A program made the position numbers and the translations under genes. This document shows positions 1-9,879 of a stretch of DNA of 64,000 nucleotides, one piece after another. A model generated the notes under the pieces. The model made no database searches. It was not told where the DNA came from and saw only the letters and a list, made by a program, of their open reading frames with translations. The first letter of the stretch is position 1. Each line of letters begins with the position of its first letter. Origin of the DNA: Microbulbifer hydrolyticus (GTDB taxonomy: Bacteria; Pseudomonadota; Gammaproteobacteria; Pseudomonadales; Cellvibrionaceae); contig NZ_CP047491.1 in the NCBI RefSeq assembly GCF_009931115.1, positions 930,001 through 994,000 on the forward strand, read 5' to 3'.

Positions 1-545
1 GCAAGTGCCCCCCAGAAGTGTGCCTCGGTCACCACCGGGGCGCCGATCAGCTCTGTCACCATGCTGCCACTGGTGCCGAAGGTTTCTGAATAGAGTTTGA
101 GCACTACTGCAGCGAGCACGACCAAGCCCGGCAAGCGCTCGCCCGCTGTAGTGATATTGAATACCGCACCCAGCACCAGCAGGGCGTGGATAACCCCCGA
201 CAGTCCCCGGTACCAGGTGATCTGCGGTTCGAACAGCAGCAGCGCCAGGCCGCAAAGGGCACCGATGATGGCGAGCCCTGCCAGGGCTATGTTCAGCCGG
301 GGGCGCATAGGCATTAGGGCCCACGCCAGCGTCAGCCCGCAGCCGTTCAACAACAGGTGGTTCAGGTTGGTGTGGGTCAGGTGGCCGCTAACAATACGCC
401 AGTATTCACCCGCGAGAATCCGGCTCCGATCGTAAGAAAGCAGTGCGCCAAGTGTATCCTCTTTAACGTATATGGCCGCTGCCGCCGCTACCACAATCAG
501 CGGTGGCAGCCAGTAGAGGACTTGTTGTAACCGCTGCTTGTTCAT
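1..545 (-). CDS. Rhombosortase (rhomboid-like intramembrane serine protease), 3' part cut by window edge
   Basis: The minus strand from ATG at 545 is open to the window edge (181 codons). The translation has several hydrophobic helices, an HLTHTN...H..LN segment (residues 55-67), the rhomboid-type serine motif GLSG (Ser116) followed by H120, and an EAHFWG motif with the likely catalytic His176 just before the edge. This combination in a short protein is typical of rhombosortases, which cleave GlyGly-CTERM tails of exported proteins at the inner membrane. The gene starts 46 bases after the stop of the GHL10-like hydrolase gene on the same strand, so the two are probably co-transcribed. No GlyGly-CTERM protein is seen in this window, so substrates must lie elsewhere. 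Seen: open frame and motifs. Inferred: rhombosortase rather than general rhomboid, from length and motif spacing. Confidence 0.82.
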   Translation of the reverse strand, partial: MNKQRLQQVLYWLPPLIVVAAAAAIYVKEDTLGALLSYDRSRILAGEYWRIVSGHLTHTNLNHLLLNGCGLTLAWALMPMRPRLNIALAGLAIIGALCGLALLLFEPQITWYRGLSGVIHALLVLGAVFNITTAGERLPGLVVLAAVVLKLYSETFGTSGSMVTELIGAPVVTEAHFWGAL

Positions 546-591
546 GTCCGGAGCCTCAGGGCTATGTGCGACGCTGGTCGCGTCGCTGGGG

Positions 592-2118
592 TTAGTGCTG
601 GCGGGTTATTGGGTGATCGATACGCTCGCTTTCGAGCCCATTGCGATCCACTGCGACAACTGCAATTGCAGCGATTTCATCCTGCTGGCTGAATTCATGG
701 CTCAACACATCCCGCGCAAAAATTTCATAGTGCCATTTCCCGTTCGTTTGATAGTAAAGCAGCCAGCGGGATGCCGCTTCCTCGCCGCGCGGTTGCCAGT
801 CAATTAACAGGCTGTCTGCAATTGATTGATAACGTACGTCGGGTGCCATGGGGCGCGCACTGTCGAGCCACGGAGAGGCGGGCACGAGTGCCTGATGGTA
901 AAACACGGTTTCTTTCAGTAGCTGCGCAAACTTAGGGTTTTCGCTGATCGTTTTTATGTTCCAGAAAACCTGACCGGTTTGGTCCCCCAGTAGCGCCCGG
1001 GTGAACAGGATCTGGTTGATGATTTCGTCGGTGCCCTGCTGCGTTGCGACCTGATTGCTGTTCAAGCCCGGCCAGAGATGCCGCTGCAGGCGGTTTTCGC
1101 CCTGCCACCAGGCCAGCAGCATGGGATAACTCTGTTGAATACGGTTGATGTTCCAGTACAGCTGAGGCGTGAAATAGTCCAGCCAGCCTTCGTTCAGCCA
1201 CAGCTTCGCATCGGCATAGAGCTTCTCATGTTGGTCAAAGCCGGCGATGGTCTCCGGATACTTGGGTCGCCATATACCGAAGGGGCTAATGCCGACTTTT
1301 ACATGGGGTTTGATACGTTTAACTTCGCTGTAGAGGTTTTTGACAAAGCGGTTTACGGCGTCCCGGCGCCAGTCAGACAGACCCAGTTGTCCGCCTTGCT
1401 GCTGATAGGCCTGATAACTTTCGCTGTCGGGAAAGGGCGCCTCCTGGTTGTAGGAAGGGTAGGGATAGAAGTAGTCATCGTAGTGAATGCCATCGATATC
1501 GTAGCGTTGCACAATGTCCGTTATCACCGCCAGCGAATGTGCAATAGTGTCGGCATGGGTCGGTTTCATCCAGTACATGCCGTTGGCCAACTTTACCACC
1601 AACTCTGGCTTTTTATTGACGATAGAGTGCTCGGATAGTGGGCCTCCCTGGGTGTGGTGGGCGCGGTAGGGATTTACCCAGGCGTGCAGTTCAAGGCCGC
1701 GCTGGTGGGCCTGTTCTATCCAGAACGCGAGAGGATCATAGTAGGGCTCGGGTGCCTTGCCCTGTTCGCCGGAAAGATAATACGACCAGGGTTCCAGCTC
1801 GCTGGCATACAGGGCATCTGCCTGTGGACGGACCTGAAAAATCACCGCATTCATATTCGCCGCGGCAACCTTGTCCAACAGCGCGATGGCCTCCTGTTGC
1901 TGCTGCGCGACTGGAAGACCAGGCTTGCTCGGCCAGTCAATATTGGCAACCGTAGCCACCCAGGCCGCGCGAAATTCTCTCGCCACAGTTTCCCGCTCAG
2001 CCCGACCATAATTCGGCAGCTCCGGGCCGAACCACTTTGGATATTGCCATATTGTCAGGGCCAGTGCGGCGATGATTGCTGGATAAATCAAGCGGTTTAG
2101 GAGCTGTGCAGGAGGCAT
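592..2118 (-). CDS. GHL10-like (DUF187/YddW-type) family glycoside hydrolase, membrane-anchored
   Basis: A 508-residue protein with one N-terminal hydrophobic segment (about residues 8-27), so it is probably exported or anchored with the enzyme in the periplasm or outside. It carries the family hallmarks: REFRAAWVATVANIDWP near residue 47, FQVRPQADALY, HAWVNPYR, DGIHYDDYFYPYP and DYFTPQLYW, which together form the TIM barrel of the glycosyl-hydrolase-like 10 family. Relatives act on peptidoglycan or related glycans; the true substrate is unknown here. A TTG at 2178 would add 20 residues that do not look like a signal peptide, so the ATG at 2118 is preferred. It lies directly upstream of the rhombosortase gene. 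Confidence 0.85.
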   Translation of the reverse strand: MPPAQLLNRLIYPAIIAALALTIWQYPKWFGPELPNYGRAERETVAREFRAAWVATVANIDWPSKPGLPVAQQQQEAIALLDKVAAANMNAVIFQVRPQADALYASELEPWSYYLSGEQGKAPEPYYDPLAFWIEQAHQRGLELHAWVNPYRAHHTQGGPLSEHSIVNKKPELVVKLANGMYWMKPTHADTIAHSLAVITDIVQRYDIDGIHYDDYFYPYPSYNQEAPFPDSESYQAYQQQGGQLGLSDWRRDAVNRFVKNLYSEVKRIKPHVKVGISPFGIWRPKYPETIAGFDQHEKLYADAKLWLNEGWLDYFTPQLYWNINRIQQSYPMLLAWWQGENRLQRHLWPGLNSNQVATQQGTDEIINQILFTRALLGDQTGQVFWNIKTISENPKFAQLLKETVFYHQALVPASPWLDSARPMAPDVRYQSIADSLLIDWQPRGEEAASRWLLYYQTNGKWHYEIFARDVLSHEFSQQDEIAAIAVVAVDRNGLESERIDHPITRQH

Positions 2119-2342
2119 TGTTTTTCTACCATTAGAATCTATCTCCGCAACTGTCCAGCAACTCTTGACAGAGTTCAAGGGTGGAGCAATTGCGGTGGGG
2201 CTATCATTCGGAGAGATCTTATACCAGGATTAACGTCACGAACCATGCATCGGCCTAAGCGATAGAAGGTCACTATTATTTTCCTGGATATACTCTAACT
2301 TAATGGCTTGTTAAATAGCCATATCGTTGCTGCGGAAAAGCC

Positions 2343-3170
2343 ATGCCGTCAAATCGTCTTAGATCTTCATTTTTCTTCATGTTGGCTCTCTATGTTGTGC
2401 AGGCCTGCGCGGGTAGACCTACTGTCGCTACCGAAGACATTGTCCCTATCGCCGAGGCGATGAAGGAGGTCGATGTACTTTTGGTTTCCGATCACACCTT
2501 GCCGCATCATCTCAACTTGTCGAGTGGTGGGGCAAATGGCGAAGAGCGCCGCTTCATTGATCCAACGTTGCAAAGCCTAAATAGCAAACTGATAAACCGT
2601 GGCCTTAGGACCCACATTCTGAATGTGGAAGATATGGTGGTTGATAGAGATATACAAAACAAGGCTACCTTTGATGCCGCTTACAAAAAATATGATCAAA
2701 TATTGGAGGCCGCAGTAAAGCACGGGGTGACCATCGCCTCTATCCACTATGATGCGGATAAAATTCTGGCAGAGAATTATGGAAAAAATAGTGCGTATGC
2801 CAGTGCTGAAGAGGAGGGAGAGAAATATGGCTATGTTGGTGGTATCCAATTAATTTTGGATAAAAGAGCAACCAGCGATGCCACTCTCGCGCTAGCGAAT
2901 CGAATGGTTCATCGGGATAAAATCCTGCAGAAGTTAAACACAGTAGGCTTTCGTGTCCGCCCGGGCTATGGCGATAAAGTCCGCTTCCAGAATAACTTGA
3001 CGTTAAACATCGCCGGCCACTCGCAGGGCGGTGCCTTCTTGCTCGAGATTGCACCGCAAGATCAGGCTGTGCGCCTCTATGGGAGTCCAGAAAAAATCGT
3101 GGAGGCCATTGAAGCTCCAATGGACGCATTGGCCGATACGCTCTACGCGTTTCGGCAGAGCTTGCAATGA
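2343..3170 (+). CDS. Putative exported lipoprotein resembling zinc N-acetylmuramoyl-L-alanine amidases (amidase_3 fold)
   Basis: A 275-residue protein with an N-terminal hydrophobic stretch ending in VVQAC-AG (Cys22), a plausible but atypical lipobox. The rest resembles a divergent amidase_3 domain: VSDH near residue 50 in place of the usual D-GH, GEERRF where the second metal ligand (Glu) is normally found, SIHYDAD in place of SIHANA, a GGI strand, and AFLLEIA, whose Glu is in the place of the catalytic Glu. This reading rests on motif order, not on a search. It is divergently transcribed from the GHL10-like hydrolase, which also may act on cell-wall glycans. The ATG at 2343 has only a weak GGAA upstream. 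Base composition is more A+T-rich than the neighbours, which may indicate acquisition. Confidence 0.55.
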   Translation: MPSNRLRSSFFFMLALYVVQACAGRPTVATEDIVPIAEAMKEVDVLLVSDHTLPHHLNLSSGGANGEERRFIDPTLQSLNSKLINRGLRTHILNVEDMVVDRDIQNKATFDAAYKKYDQILEAAVKHGVTIASIHYDADKILAENYGKNSAYASAEEEGEKYGYVGGIQLILDKRATSDATLALANRMVHRDKILQKLNTVGFRVRPGYGDKVRFQNNLTLNIAGHSQGGAFLLEIAPQDQAVRLYGSPEKIVEAIEAPMDALADTLYAFRQSLQ

Positions 3171-3186
3171 AGGGAATGTAATAATC

Positions 3187-3209
3187 GGGGGCAGAGTAAA
3201 ATTTTGGCG
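3187..3209. repeat. GGGGTCAGAG-type short repeat, copy 1
   Basis: This 23-base element matches 18641-18663 at 20 of 23 positions (core CAGAGTAAAA). Motifs of this type often flank REP-associated (IS200-like, Y1) transposases in gammaproteobacteria, but no transposase gene is present here. It lies in the convergent gap between the amidase-like gene and the HupE-like gene. Confidence 0.5.
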
Positions 3210-3327
3210 TGCCATATAACGCACGGTGCAAGGTACTCGATCCCGCGTTTTACCTTTACAGCTCAGTCAGAAAGTTAGTGAGCCACAGGCATTCTCCGGT
3301 CACGATATTCGCTTTACCTTGATATAT

Positions 3328-4320
3328 CTAAAATGCCCAGATCCTTTCGATCACCCAGAAGGCACTGATCGCACCGATCGCGTATGGTGGGATTTTTTGC
3401 GCCGCAAGCGACCACTCCCTGACCTGGTGCAGGGCGGCTATCAACAGTAGCACGACCGCCACGAACGCCAGCTGCCCGGCTTCTACGCCCACGTTGAAAG
3501 CGGCCAGTGCCAGTGGAATCTCCGCCTGCGGAAGTCCGATCTCCGCCAGTGCTCCGGCAAAGCCGAATCCATGCAGCAGCCCGAATATAAAAGCGACCAG
3601 CCATGGCTTCCTTCCAGTGAGTGTCGGATTGCCATTGATGCCGCGTAAGATTTCCAGTGCCAGAAATAAAATACTGAGTGCGATGGTGGCCTCCACCGGC
3701 GGTCCGGGTACCTTGATGAAACCCAGTGTCGAGAGTCCCAGGGTGATGCTGTGGGCCAAGGTAAATGCAGTGACGGTTTTGACGATGGTGCCGAATCCGC
3801 GGGTGAGGATGATCAGCGCCAACACGAACAGCAGGTGATCGATGCCGCCGAGAATATGTTCGATGCCGAGTCCGGTATAGGTGGTCAGTACACCGAGCTT
3901 GTCCGGCTCGCGGGGGATACTGACGGTATTTTCCGACGGCTGTAGCAAAAAGGAATATTCACCGCCCTCGAGCAGGCGGATATTCACTAGAACATCGATG
4001 GTGGTACTGGGAAGTCTGTCGATTGTCAGCCGGGTGCCCGGTAACCCGTCGCTATTTCCTCCGCCTTTGAGCCGGTAGTGATAGAGCACAAAGCCATCGA
4101 GCAGGGTTTCCCTCGCATCGCTCAGTTCCAGTGACGCATCAAAGCGTGGCGTAATGTCGATGACCCGGTCGCCGCGGCTGGGGACCTTCCACAAAACATC
4201 ATAGGTGGCCGGCGCGGTCTCCTCGATCTGCAGGTACGCAGGTCGTATCTCGTGTGCCCACAGGGTCGAGGTCGCCAGCGAACAGGCGATGGCCAGCAAC
4301 CAGAGAATTATTCTATTCAT
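3328..4320 (-). CDS. HupE/UreJ-like membrane protein with N-terminal extracytoplasmic domain
   Basis: A 330-residue protein with a signal peptide (cleavage near LWA-HE, residue 22), a roughly 120-residue beta-rich extracytoplasmic part, and then about six membrane helices. The helical part holds the HupE/UreJ_2 signature: G-EH-LGGIDHLLFVLAL near residue 155, FTLAHSITL, and GFGFAGAL-E. Related HupE/UreJ proteins move nickel or cobalt, but the family with the long N-terminal domain has no settled function. The start codon overlaps the stop of the parvulin gene upstream by four bases (ATGA), so translation is coupled. It is the last gene of the minus-strand block sulfatase / DUF3604 / parvulin / HupE-like. 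A role in supplying a metal to the PHP-like DUF3604 protein is a guess. Confidence 0.82.
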   Translation of the reverse strand: MNRIILWLLAIACSLATSTLWAHEIRPAYLQIEETAPATYDVLWKVPSRGDRVIDITPRFDASLELSDARETLLDGFVLYHYRLKGGGNSDGLPGTRLTIDRLPSTTIDVLVNIRLLEGGEYSFLLQPSENTVSIPREPDKLGVLTTYTGLGIEHILGGIDHLLFVLALIILTRGFGTIVKTVTAFTLAHSITLGLSTLGFIKVPGPPVEATIALSILFLALEILRGINGNPTLTGRKPWLVAFIFGLLHGFGFAGALAEIGLPQAEIPLALAAFNVGVEAGQLAFVAVVLLLIAALHQVREWSLAAQKIPPYAIGAISAFWVIERIWAF

Positions 4321-5177
4321 TCTTCTGCAAACGAAACGTTGAGTGTGCCGGGAATATGTTCGGCGGTGATCTGCACCTGATACTTGGCGAGCAGCTCCTG
4401 GAATACGCGGTCCTGTGCCTTCATACCGGACTCATATTCGTACTGCCGCGCAACGAAATCTCGCACCTGCGCGAACTCCGGCATCGCGGGTTCCTGTTTG
4501 CGCTCGATCCACACCAGGTGCCATCCGTAGCCCGACCGAATCGGCCCGGCCCACTGGCCGGTGGGCAGTGTGTCCAGGCTTTGTGCGAAGTTTTCGCCAA
4601 AAGCGCCGTCCAGCTCCTGCGCAGCGGTCATTGGCCACTGGTTGGGTATCGATAGCTTCTGACGGCGCGCGGGCGGGATCTCGTCCGTTTTTCGCAGTGC
4701 TGTCAGTAACGCATCTACCTGTGTTTGCGTCTTTTCCTGTGGCAGAAGCAGCACCTGACGGAAGGCATAGGCCTGCGGGAGCTTGAACAGGTCCTCGCGG
4801 CTGTGGAAATACTCGCGCAACTGGTCATCGGTCACCGGTTGCATCAGCGTGCTGAGGTCGATGGCCACCGCTTCCATTTTCTGTGCCAGGCGTTTCTTGA
4901 TGATTTCGTCGTTGTGATCGAGGTTCATGCGCAGCGCTTCACGATAGAACACCTCGCGACGCACGTAGCGGTCGATCAGTGCCTGCACATCACTGGATTC
5001 GGGTTCCCGCTTCCATTGCAGCTTCCACAGGTTGACCAGATGATCGAGGTCCTGCTGGTCGACCACAATACGGTGCTCGCTGTCCTGCGCCCGGTTAAGC
5101 CAGAAATAAGCGGCGAAGATCACCGCTCCCAGTGCCACAAAGTGTACGAAGGGCTCGCGTATCAGGCGGTAAAGCAT
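4317..5177 (-). CDS. Membrane-anchored PpiC-type (parvulin) peptidyl-prolyl cis-trans isomerase
   Basis: A 286-residue protein with one N-terminal membrane helix (about residues 12-28) and the remainder in the periplasm. A helical chaperone-like region (30-115) precedes a parvulin domain (about 120-260) with QAYAFRQVLLLPQ, FAQSLDTLPTGQWAGPIRSGYGWHLVWIERKQEP and PEFAQVRDFV, which are the usual PpiC/SurA landmarks (GPI-SGYG-HLV). It probably helps fold exported proteins from the same operon. It starts 48 bases after the DUF3604 stop and overlaps the HupE-like gene by four bases. It is not SurA or PpiD, being shorter than both and with only one PPIase domain. Confidence 0.86.
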   Translation of the reverse strand: MLYRLIREPFVHFVALGAVIFAAYFWLNRAQDSEHRIVVDQQDLDHLVNLWKLQWKREPESSDVQALIDRYVRREVFYREALRMNLDHNDEIIKKRLAQKMEAVAIDLSTLMQPVTDDQLREYFHSREDLFKLPQAYAFRQVLLLPQEKTQTQVDALLTALRKTDEIPPARRQKLSIPNQWPMTAAQELDGAFGENFAQSLDTLPTGQWAGPIRSGYGWHLVWIERKQEPAMPEFAQVRDFVARQYEYESGMKAQDRVFQELLAKYQVQITAEHIPGTLNVSFAEE

Positions 5178-5225
5178 GCCGTTTCTATCCTTATGTTTTT
5201 AGCTGCGCTTGTTCCCAGGGGATAT

Positions 5226-7163
5226 TTATTCCGGCGTGTACCAGATCGGGGAGCCCCAGGCGCGCTCGACAATCTGCATCTTGGTGTCTTCCGGGAATTT
5301 CACACCTTCGCGCAACTCGTCAAAGAGCGACCAGCGTGCGGTCGGCAGTTGCAGCACACGAACGTAGTAGTAGGCCTTCTGTGACGGGTCGTAGTCAGGG
5401 TCGGTCCATACCGCCATCAGCTCGGGGCTGCCCTTCTCCTTGTTGAACTCGCCGGTTTTCATATCGATCGGTGCGTCGATGGGCGCAACCGAACCGTCTT
5501 CCTGCAGGCGATCACCGGAGGCCACCACGTTGTAGATGGTGTCCTTCATCTCGCCATCTTCCAGCCAGCCTTTGACGATCTGAATACGGTCGAGGTTGGG
5601 ACCAATCGGATCTTTTACCGCCCACACCATAATCTGTGGAGCCGTTTCGCCACTGTAGTCACCGCCCATGGGTACGCCCTTGGCGTAACCATCCTTGACC
5701 ATGGCCTCGTAGGAATCGTAGGTGCTGGCAAAGCCCTGGCCGGCGAAGGCGCGCACCTTCATGCGCGGGCCACTGGTGGCAAACGTTTCCCGTGCCTGCA
5801 TGGCGTCCCAGATAGCGCCGCGGGTGTTGCTGGTTGCCCATACTCCGGTGATCGCTCCCGGGTTGGTGTCCGCCACCCGCATCTCACCTTCGAGTGTATT
5901 TTTGGCGCGGTCTTTCGCGGTGCGATCCACCAGGCCATGGCTTCCGACCTTGTAATTGTCCTCGGCGACATTGCTCGGTGCGCCGTTGTGATTGTCGGTG
6001 CCGCCGACAAAACCGTACTTGAACGGATTGGTGCCGAACTCTTCCTGGTACTTCAGACCCCGTGTCAGGCCGTAACGTACAAAGTTCTGCTTCATGAACT
6101 TTCGGTCGTTGTAATCCTGCAGCGTGCGGGCATTTTCGAAATCGGCAAATTCATCGTTGGGCCAGAAATCCGGCACCACCTCCGAGTTACCCTTCACCTG
6201 CATCATTTCGATCAGGGGTTCCATGCTCGCACGGGTCTCGACATAAGACTTGGTGATCGGTTTGCCATCCAGTGTGGTCTCTGGGAAATCCCGGCCCTTA
6301 CTTTCGTTCGCATTGTGCGGTATCGCAAATACCTTCATCCCCTCGCTGCGCTGCGCCTGCATCCACTTCCAGAGTTCCTGCGGGTCGGCACCGTCATTGG
6401 CGGAGAAGGGGACCTCCGGAACGTTAGTGTCCCGGAAAAGCACATTGCGGTGCAGGTTGGCGCCACCGGGTGCCGAGGTCCACTCGTAGGCGTGGATGGT
6501 GGTGAACTTGCCCGGTACGTAATGCTTTTGGGTGGCCTCGAAATTCTTTTTCCAGGACGACTTGATGGACTCGACACCCTGGAAGAACGGGGGGTGAGGA
6601 TCCTTGCCGGTCGCCAGCGGGGTAAGGACATATTGGTTGTACAGGCCCAGTGCTTCCTTCAGGTCGGTGACGTCGCGAAATTTCTTGGCGAGGGGGTCGT
6701 CGTAACCCGGTGCCCCGGGGGTCATCAGTGTGTAGGTTTCACCAATAAACTCGGCGTGGTCGGTAACGGCGCAAAAATCCAGCGGACGCTTGATCTTGTG
6801 CATGCTGCCGTTGACCTTGACCTCTTCACCCCTGGCGAAGCGGTAGGCGTCATCCGGGGTCAGGCGGTTGCCGCCAATAAAGGCATCCATGGAGACCCCG
6901 GTATGCAGATGGGTTTCACCGAAGTAGGCGTCCCGCAGCGGGTTGCTGGCAACGCCGTCCTCGCCGGGTTGCGCTTTGGCGGCGTTATCGTTGGCAGTAG
7001 CCGGAGGGGCCTCTTCATTGGATGCGACGTCACTGGCGCTATCCTGACCAGCAACGGGTGCTTCGGGAGCTGTGGTCGTGTTCTGTTCGCTCGTCGGAGC
7101 TTTGTCGCCGCCACAGGCAGAAAGTAAAGTGGCTGTCAGCAGGGCAATAACTGTGTGTCGCAT
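5226..7163 (-). CDS. DUF3604 family lipoprotein (PHP-like predicted metallohydrolase), copy 1
   Basis: A 645-residue protein with a clear lipoprotein signal (LLSAC, Cys17) and an Ala/Glu/Asn-rich linker to about residue 75. The DUF3604 domain follows, with FGETHLH (81-87), a CAVTDHAEF motif, AIPHN, and GFVGGTDNHNG. Paired His and Asp residues in this order resemble PHP phosphoesterases, so a metal-dependent hydrolase is a reasonable inference, but no reaction is established for the family. Length matches the family. It lies 123 bases downstream of the sulfatase gene and upstream of the parvulin and HupE-like genes. A paralog without the lipobox lies at 16440-18353. Confidence 0.9.
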   Translation of the reverse strand: MRHTVIALLTATLLSACGGDKAPTSEQNTTTAPEAPVAGQDSASDVASNEEAPPATANDNAAKAQPGEDGVASNPLRDAYFGETHLHTGVSMDAFIGGNRLTPDDAYRFARGEEVKVNGSMHKIKRPLDFCAVTDHAEFIGETYTLMTPGAPGYDDPLAKKFRDVTDLKEALGLYNQYVLTPLATGKDPHPPFFQGVESIKSSWKKNFEATQKHYVPGKFTTIHAYEWTSAPGGANLHRNVLFRDTNVPEVPFSANDGADPQELWKWMQAQRSEGMKVFAIPHNANESKGRDFPETTLDGKPITKSYVETRASMEPLIEMMQVKGNSEVVPDFWPNDEFADFENARTLQDYNDRKFMKQNFVRYGLTRGLKYQEEFGTNPFKYGFVGGTDNHNGAPSNVAEDNYKVGSHGLVDRTAKDRAKNTLEGEMRVADTNPGAITGVWATSNTRGAIWDAMQARETFATSGPRMKVRAFAGQGFASTYDSYEAMVKDGYAKGVPMGGDYSGETAPQIMVWAVKDPIGPNLDRIQIVKGWLEDGEMKDTIYNVVASGDRLQEDGSVAPIDAPIDMKTGEFNKEKGSPELMAVWTDPDYDPSQKAYYYVRVLQLPTARWSLFDELREGVKFPEDTKMQIVERAWGSPIWYTPE

Positions 7164-7286
7164 ATTTACGCTCGTAATCCGGTCGGAACTCTAGACGTAG
7201 AAAGGCAGATACAACGTATAGTAGAGCCGGGTAAATCCCGGGGTGCTTTGTCTGTCATAACCGCCGACCCGCTCAAAAGGCAATGC

Positions 7287-9752
7287 TTACGGTGATCCGG
7301 CCGCTTTCCCGGTGGAAATCGTCACCTTCTTGATCTCGCCGGTGAACGGGTAGGGGGGGTTGTACGCACTCGTAACCGGTTGCCCCGAGTCCTCACCGAT
7401 ACCAAAAGTGTCGATACCGAAGCGGGCGCCGACGGTGGCCTCCATCTTGCCGCTGGCGACCTCCTGACCGTTGACCTTCAGGCTAATGGCGGCCGGCCCG
7501 CCGGGCTCCTTGCCTTGGTAATCGAAGTCCACCGTCACGGTGGCGTCGCCCGCGGGCAGGGATTTTTTCCCTTTCAGCGTGGTGTGGGTTTCGAAGTAGT
7601 TGTAATCGAATACGGGAACACCTTTATCCAGGTACAGCACGATACCCGCCGCGACCCCGCCAACCGCCATGATGACGCCCTCGGTTTTGCCACCCTCGGT
7701 ATTGAGTTCGGCGGTCAGGGTCCAGGAACCGTTTTTCAGTGGCGGACCGGCGACCTCGGCGATGCGTTTTGCACCGGTGTAGTAGGTATAGGTTCCGGAA
7801 CTGGTATCGGCTCCGGGCACGGGTGGTTTGGGCAGCCCCAGTCGCGCCGAGCCGCGGTCATCCAGCGGGTAGATCTCTTTGTCCTTTGCGGTTTCTTCGA
7901 ATTTTTTCTGTAGCTCGGCGAGCTTGTCCGGGTTCTGTTGCGCCAGGTCGTTGGCTTCCGAAAAATCTTCTTCCAGGTGATAGAGCTCCCACTCATCCTG
8001 ATCCCAGTTACCGGGTGCCAGGTCCTGGCGCCAGGGCAGGGTGTGCTGGGCGTTGGCCTTCCAGCCGTCGGCGTACATGGAGCGGTTGCTGAACACCTCG
8101 AAATACTGGTCGGGGCGGCCTTCGAACGTCGCGTCGGTAAAGCTGGCGAGGAATGACTTGCCGGCAAGTGGCTTCTGTTCGATGCCGTTGACGGTTTCCG
8201 GCATTGGGATATTCGCTGCTTCCAGAATCGTCGGCACCACGTCCACCAGGTGAAGGAACGCATCGCGCACCTGGCCATCCGGTTTAATCCTTGCAGGCCA
8301 GCTGATCACCATCGGGTTGCGGGTGCCACCGAGATGGGAAGCCACCTGCTTGACCCACTGGAAGGGCGTATTGCCAGCCCAGGCCCAGCCAACGGGATAG
8401 TGCGGCTCCGATTCCGGACCGCCCAGCTTGTCGATATTGGCGAGGTTCTCTTCGATGGACGTGGGGATACCGTTGAGCGCGCGGATCTCGTTCAGGGTCC
8501 CATCGGGACCACCCTCGGCCGAGGCGCCATTGTCGCCGGCAATGTAGATGACCAGGGTGTTGTCGGCGTCGGGCAATTCCTTGACCGCATCGAGCAAGCG
8601 GCCCACTTCGTGATCGGTAAACGCGAAATAGCCGGCGAAGTTTTCCATCAGCTTGTTATACAGGGTTTTCTGCTCATCACTGAGAGAGTCCCACGCGGGC
8701 ACCCACTCCGGGCGCGGTGTCAGTTTGGTATCGGCCGGAATGATTCCCATGTCCTTCTGCCGCTTGAACACCTGCTCCCGATACTTTTCCCAGCCCATAT
8801 CGAACTTGCCCTTGAACTGCTCGCGCCATTTGGCGGTGACGTGGTGTGGCGCGTGCATGGCGCCCGGGGCGAAGTACATGAAAAACGGCTTTTTCGGTGC
8901 CACCGATTTGGCGAACTTCATGCGCGCAATGGCCTTGTCAGTCATATCGCTCATGAAGTGGTAACCCTCTTCCGGGGATTTATCCGGCTCCACGGGCAGG
9001 GTGTTCTCGAACAGTACTGGGTAATACTGGTGTGTTTCACCGGCGTTGAAGCCGTAGAAGTAATCAAAGCCCATACCGGTGGGCCAGTGGTCAAAGGGGC
9101 CTGCCACCGTGGTTTCCCAGTCCGGGGTGTTGTGGTTCTTGCCGTACCACCAGGTCCCATAGCCGTTGTCCCGCAGAATTTCGCCAATGGTGGCGGTGCT
9201 TTTGGGAATGTAGGTGGAGTAGCTGGGGAAGCCCGTGGCCCACTCCATCAGGAAGCCGCTACCGGCCTCGTGGTGGTTGCGGCCGGTGAGTAGAGCGGCG
9301 CGTGAAGGGCCGCAGATGGCGGTGGTGTGAAAGCGGTTGTAGCGCAGCCCTTCCTCGGCCAGCTTGTCCAGATTGGGCGTCGGGATCAGTCCGCCGAAAG
9401 TGGAGGTTTGGCCGAAGCCCACGTCATCGAGCAGGATCACAATAACGTTTGGTGCGCCCTCCGGCGGCATGGGGCCATCCTGCCAGTCCGGTTCCGACTC
9501 CTTGTAGGTTTTGCCGATCTTGCCCTCGAACGGAGACAGCGGGATCGGCAGGTGCTTGCGGTCGGGCCATTCGCCATTGTCACTGCTCGCGGATGGCTTG
9601 GCGGCGGTTTTCGTATTCTGGTTGCCGGTACCTGTGCTTTCCGTATCCGGTGCTGGTGCCGACTCCTGGGCGGCTTTGTCTGCGGACCTGTCTTCACCGC
9701 CGCAACCGGTGAGGGCAAGGCACAGGAAAATAACCGAGAAGAGCAGACGCAT
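7287..9752 (-). CDS. Lipoprotein type I sulfatase (arylsulfatase family)
   Basis: An 821-residue protein with lipobox ALTGC (Cys17), a low-complexity linker to about residue 60, and an alkaline-phosphatase-fold sulfatase domain. Landmarks are VILLDDVG (Asp109, Asp110, metal ligands) and [12 protein letters not shown] (Cys147), the C-x-P-S-R signature whose Cys becomes formylglycine. [17 protein letters not shown] and [10 protein letters not shown] follow. A C-terminal region of about 170 residues is beta-rich and not part of the minimal fold. The enzyme should remove sulfate from an ester outside the cytoplasm; the substrate is unknown, and sulfated algal glycans are plausible in a marine host. 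A formylglycine-generating enzyme is not in the window. It sits between an SDR gene and DUF3604 on the same strand. Confidence 0.92.
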   Translation of the reverse strand: MRLLFSVIFLCLALTGCGGEDRSADKAAQESAPAPDTESTGTGNQNTKTAAKPSASSDNGEWPDRKHLPIPLSPFEGKIGKTYKESEPDWQDGPMPPEGAPNVIVILLDDVGFGQTSTFGGLIPTPNLDKLAEEGLRYNRFHTTAICGPSRAALLTGRNHHEAGSGFLMEWATGFPSYSTYIPKSTATIGEILRDNGYGTWWYGKNHNTPDWETTVAGPFDHWPTGMGFDYFYGFNAGETHQYYPVLFENTLPVEPDKSPEEGYHFMSDMTDKAIARMKFAKSVAPKKPFFMYFAPGAMHAPHHVTAKWREQFKGKFDMGWEKYREQVFKRQKDMGIIPADTKLTPRPEWVPAWDSLSDEQKTLYNKLMENFAGYFAFTDHEVGRLLDAVKELPDADNTLVIYIAGDNGASAEGGPDGTLNEIRALNGIPTSIEENLANIDKLGGPESEPHYPVGWAWAGNTPFQWVKQVASHLGGTRNPMVISWPARIKPDGQVRDAFLHLVDVVPTILEAANIPMPETVNGIEQKPLAGKSFLASFTDATFEGRPDQYFEVFSNRSMYADGWKANAQHTLPWRQDLAPGNWDQDEWELYHLEEDFSEANDLAQQNPDKLAELQKKFEETAKDKEIYPLDDRGSARLGLPKPPVPGADTSSGTYTYYTGAKRIAEVAGPPLKNGSWTLTAELNTEGGKTEGVIMAVGGVAAGIVLYLDKGVPVFDYNYFETHTTLKGKKSLPAGDATVTVDFDYQGKEPGGPAAISLKVNGQEVASGKMEATVGARFGIDTFGIGEDSGQPVTSAYNPPYPFTGEIKKVTISTGKAAGSP

Positions 9753-9879
9753 GGAAACCTCGATCGTCGTTGTCTTTATTGCAATCCGGTAACTGGCCGA
9801 TGGGGCAGGCCGGGCGGGGTAGCGAAACGAAGATGCTAAGCCAGATAAGTGATAGCAGATTTTCGCGCAGGCATTTCCG

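Noticed and set aside
5937-7127. A 396-codon frame antisense to DUF3604 copy 1, and similar long frames opposite the sulfatase and dnaK.
   Set aside because: Reverse-frame shadows without ribosome binding sites or recognisable domains.
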